Shown: one piece after another, positions 62,347-64,000 of the stretch
Layout of the letters: each line of letters begins with the position of its first letter
Numbering within the stretch: position 1 is the first letter of the stretch
From: an uncultured Erythrobacter sp.
GTDB taxonomy: Bacteria; Pseudomonadota; Alphaproteobacteria; Sphingomonadales; Sphingomonadaceae
DNA: 64,000 nucleotides
NCBI GenBank assembly: GCA_947488085.1
Contig: CANKYI010000001.1
Location: forward strand, 744,001 to 808,000
Reading direction: 5' to 3'
Translations under genes and position numbers: made by a program
Notes under the pieces: model-generated
What the model saw: the letters and a program-made list of their open reading frames with translations, nothing else
Told to the model about the DNA's origin: nothing
Database searches by the model: none

Positions 62347-64000
62347 ATGCGGTACGCAATGCAAAGGATCCTCGCCCCCATTCAATCACGGCTTAAAGAC
62401 TGTGCGCTCGCGTGCACGGTTGGACTTACCTATTTTGCGGCTGCTTACTTTTCCTTGTACCTTACCCAAGGCATGGCGGGGCTAGCCACGATTTGGCCCG
62501 CGAGCGGTGTGTTCGTATCCGCCTTATTCCTGACGAAGCCCAACAAAACCGCGCCTATTGTCGTCGCTGTGGGCGTCATGAGCATTGCAGCAAATATGTT
62601 GTCGGGCGTGTCTGTCGCAACAGCATTGGCGTTCACATGTGCCAATCTCGTTGAAGGCTTATTGATCAGCCAATTGCTCATCCGCACGTCTGGCGTCCCT
62701 CGCACACTCGATGACACGCGCTGGCTAGCGACCTTCTTGGGCGCCACCGTTGTCGGAGGCGCGATCAGTGGCACGATAGCGGCCGTTCTCTCAGGCCAAA
62801 TTTCGCTCGCCTTCTTTGTCTCATGGTTCATGACAGTGTGCCTCGGCACGTTGATCGTCACACCCCTGATTGTGACCACGGCGAATGGATTGCGCTCGTA
62901 TCGCCCAGCGTTTTGGCACCGCAACGCTCTCAACCTGTTGGCCTTTGTTCTGGGTGTCGCAACCATCACCTCGCTGGCATTTGCGTATGAAGACGGGAGG
63001 TTCCTTTTCCTCCCCGTCCTTGCTGTCGTTGCGGCCGCTTATCGTTTTGGTGCGCATGGTGCCGCGATTAGCATCGGCTTGATCGCGGTTATCGCGACGC
63101 TTCAAACAGACTTTTCTGGAGCCACAATTGGGCCGCTCAGTTTGAACGCTGACACCTTGTTTTTGCAGTTCTATTTGCTCAGCCTGCTGGGTGCCGCATG
63201 GCCGCTTTCTGCGTTGATTTCTCAGCAGGAAAAGCTGATTGATCAATATTCCGAGACCAACATGTATCTCAAAATGGCCGAAAGGACCGCAAGGGTTGGC
63301 CATTGGGTTCTTGGCCCGGACAACACCAGCTTGGTGTGGTCAGAGGAGGTCTACCGGATTCACGGCGTTAAACCGGCCGATATGAATTTCGATGAGGCAA
63401 TGGACCTTAGAGAAATGACGTCGCTTGATCTCTATCATCCTGACGATCGTGAGGGGATACGCAAAGTCTTGGTAACGGCAATGGAGCGGCGCGAGGCCTT
63501 CTCTTATCAAGGGCGCGTTGTGCAGCCCGATGGGACGATCAAGTATGTGTCCAGCATTGGTAAGCCGCGCTACACTTCATCGGGCGAATTCAACGGCCTG
63601 TTCGGCACTTTTCAGGACGTGAGCGAGCAGACCGAGACATTGGACGCGCTGCGCGTTGCACGCATTGATGCTCTGCGTGAAGCGACGGTTGCTCAACGGC
63701 TTGCAGAGACCGACTACCTCACCGGAATAGCAAATCGCCGCAAGACATTTGCCAATCTTCGTTTCGCCGCGCGTACGGCCAAACACAGCGGTGAGCCGGT
63801 GACCATTGCGATTTTTGACATTGATCATTTCAAGGCGGTCAATGATCGCCACGGTCATCAAACCGGCGATGAAGTTTTGAAGCGGGTTGCGAAAATCGTA
63901 TCGGCTCAGATCCGTCCCAATGACTTTTTCGGAAGAATGGGTGGCGAAGAGTTTCTGGTGATCCTGCCCGGCAAGGACGGAAGCGGCGCATTCGATATCG
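62347..64000 (+). CDS. MASE1-PAS-GGDEF diguanylate cyclase (3' partial)
   Basis: Open at the right edge; about 551 codons visible. The N-terminal 290 residues hold eight or so membrane helices of the MASE1 type (GLTYFAAAYFSLYLTQGMAGLATIWPASGVF). A PAS domain follows (MAERTARVGHWVLGPDNTSLVWSEEVYRIHG). The GGDEF domain is GGEEF at 532-536, with LTGIANRRKTF and FDIDHFKAVNDRHGH upstream and RPND at 523-526 forming a proper RxxD inhibitory site. Active diguanylate cyclase expected. The ATG at 62347 may be moved to 62359. Confidence 0.9.
   Translation, partial: MRYAMQRILAPIQSRLKDCALACTVGLTYFAAAYFSLYLTQGMAGLATIWPASGVFVSALFLTKPNKTAPIVVAVGVMSIAANMLSGVSVATALAFTCANLVEGLLISQLLIRTSGVPRTLDDTRWLATFLGATVVGGAISGTIAAVLSGQISLAFFVSWFMTVCLGTLIVTPLIVTTANGLRSYRPAFWHRNALNLLAFVLGVATITSLAFAYEDGRFLFLPVLAVVAAAYRFGAHGAAISIGLIAVIATLQTDFSGATIGPLSLNADTLFLQFYLLSLLGAAWPLSALISQQEKLIDQYSETNMYLKMAERTARVGHWVLGPDNTSLVWSEEVYRIHGVKPADMNFDEAMDLREMTSLDLYHPDDREGIRKVLVTAMERREAFSYQGRVVQPDGTIKYVSSIGKPRYTSSGEFNGLFGTFQDVSEQTETLDALRVARIDALREATVAQRLAETDYLTGIANRRKTFANLRFAARTAKHSGEPVTIAIFDIDHFKAVNDRHGHQTGDEVLKRVAKIVSAQIRPNDFFGRMGGEEFLVILPGKDGSGAFDI

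Overview
The window looks like a chromosomal segment of an alphaproteobacterium, most likely Sphingomonadales (Erythrobacteraceae type). This rests on four things: a stand-alone F0 operon with paired b' and b subunits, a YdbH/YnbE/YdbL module, a class II (CP4-like) AroA and an FYDLN-acid protein. The host assignment is inference from gene content; no rRNA is present. Gene density is high, many neighbours overlap by 4 bases (ATGA/GTGA), and no insertion sequence, integrase, phage gene or CRISPR array was seen. Both edges cut genes: a YdbH-like protein on the left and a MASE1-PAS-GGDEF diguanylate cyclase on the right.

Layout. 1-3.0 kb: envelope lipid-transport module ydbH-ynbE-ydbL. 3.1-5.7 kb: F0 ATP synthase operon atpI-B-E-F'-F with a strong hairpin after atpE and a terminator at the end. 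5.7-9.2 kb (minus): quinone oxidoreductase, gloB, rpsA. 9.5-12.5 kb: a lipoprotein, then a minus-strand, translationally coupled string aroA - two small membrane proteins - cmk. 12.7-13.3 kb: FYDLN protein, a 23-bp triple repeat that seems to form the promoter of a tRNA-Ala(GGC), and its terminator. 13.4-20.1 kb: ffh-rpsP-rimM, then four unrelated genes (a GRDP-like protein, a TIGR04222-like Cys/Gly-tailed membrane protein, a nitrilase, an AT-richer unknown), then trmD-rplS. 20.1-30.8 kb: secreted DPP-IV-like peptidase, epoxide-hydrolase-like protein, asd with a five-gene tail, M2 peptidase and a beta-propeller lipoprotein. 30.8-38.5 kb: chemotaxis receptor with a tiny coupled partner, AMP nucleosidase, rpsF-rpsR-rplI, DUF808, Zn-ribbon protein, and a Mur ligase divergent from an LD-carboxypeptidase (probably murein recycling). 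39.4-47.5 kb: fabD and fabG split by a beta-propeller protein and a GNAT enzyme, then dnaN, GST and DUF2855. 47.5-55.6 kb: amidohydrolase, glycerophosphodiesterase, epoxide hydrolase, UMF1 transporter, and PHA depolymerase and synthase. 55.8-64 kb: tandem PAS-GGDEF-EAL-PilZ paralogues (the second with a degraded EAL), lepA, and a third c-di-GMP enzyme.

The window mixes conserved information-processing operons with storage (PHA), envelope maintenance and c-di-GMP signalling. The items most worth a second look are the four-gene insertion inside the rpsP-trmD-rplS operon, especially the GRDP/TIGR04222 pair; the diverged c-di-GMP paralogues beside the PHA locus; the tRNA promoter built from phased 23-bp repeats; and the hairpin following the c-subunit gene.
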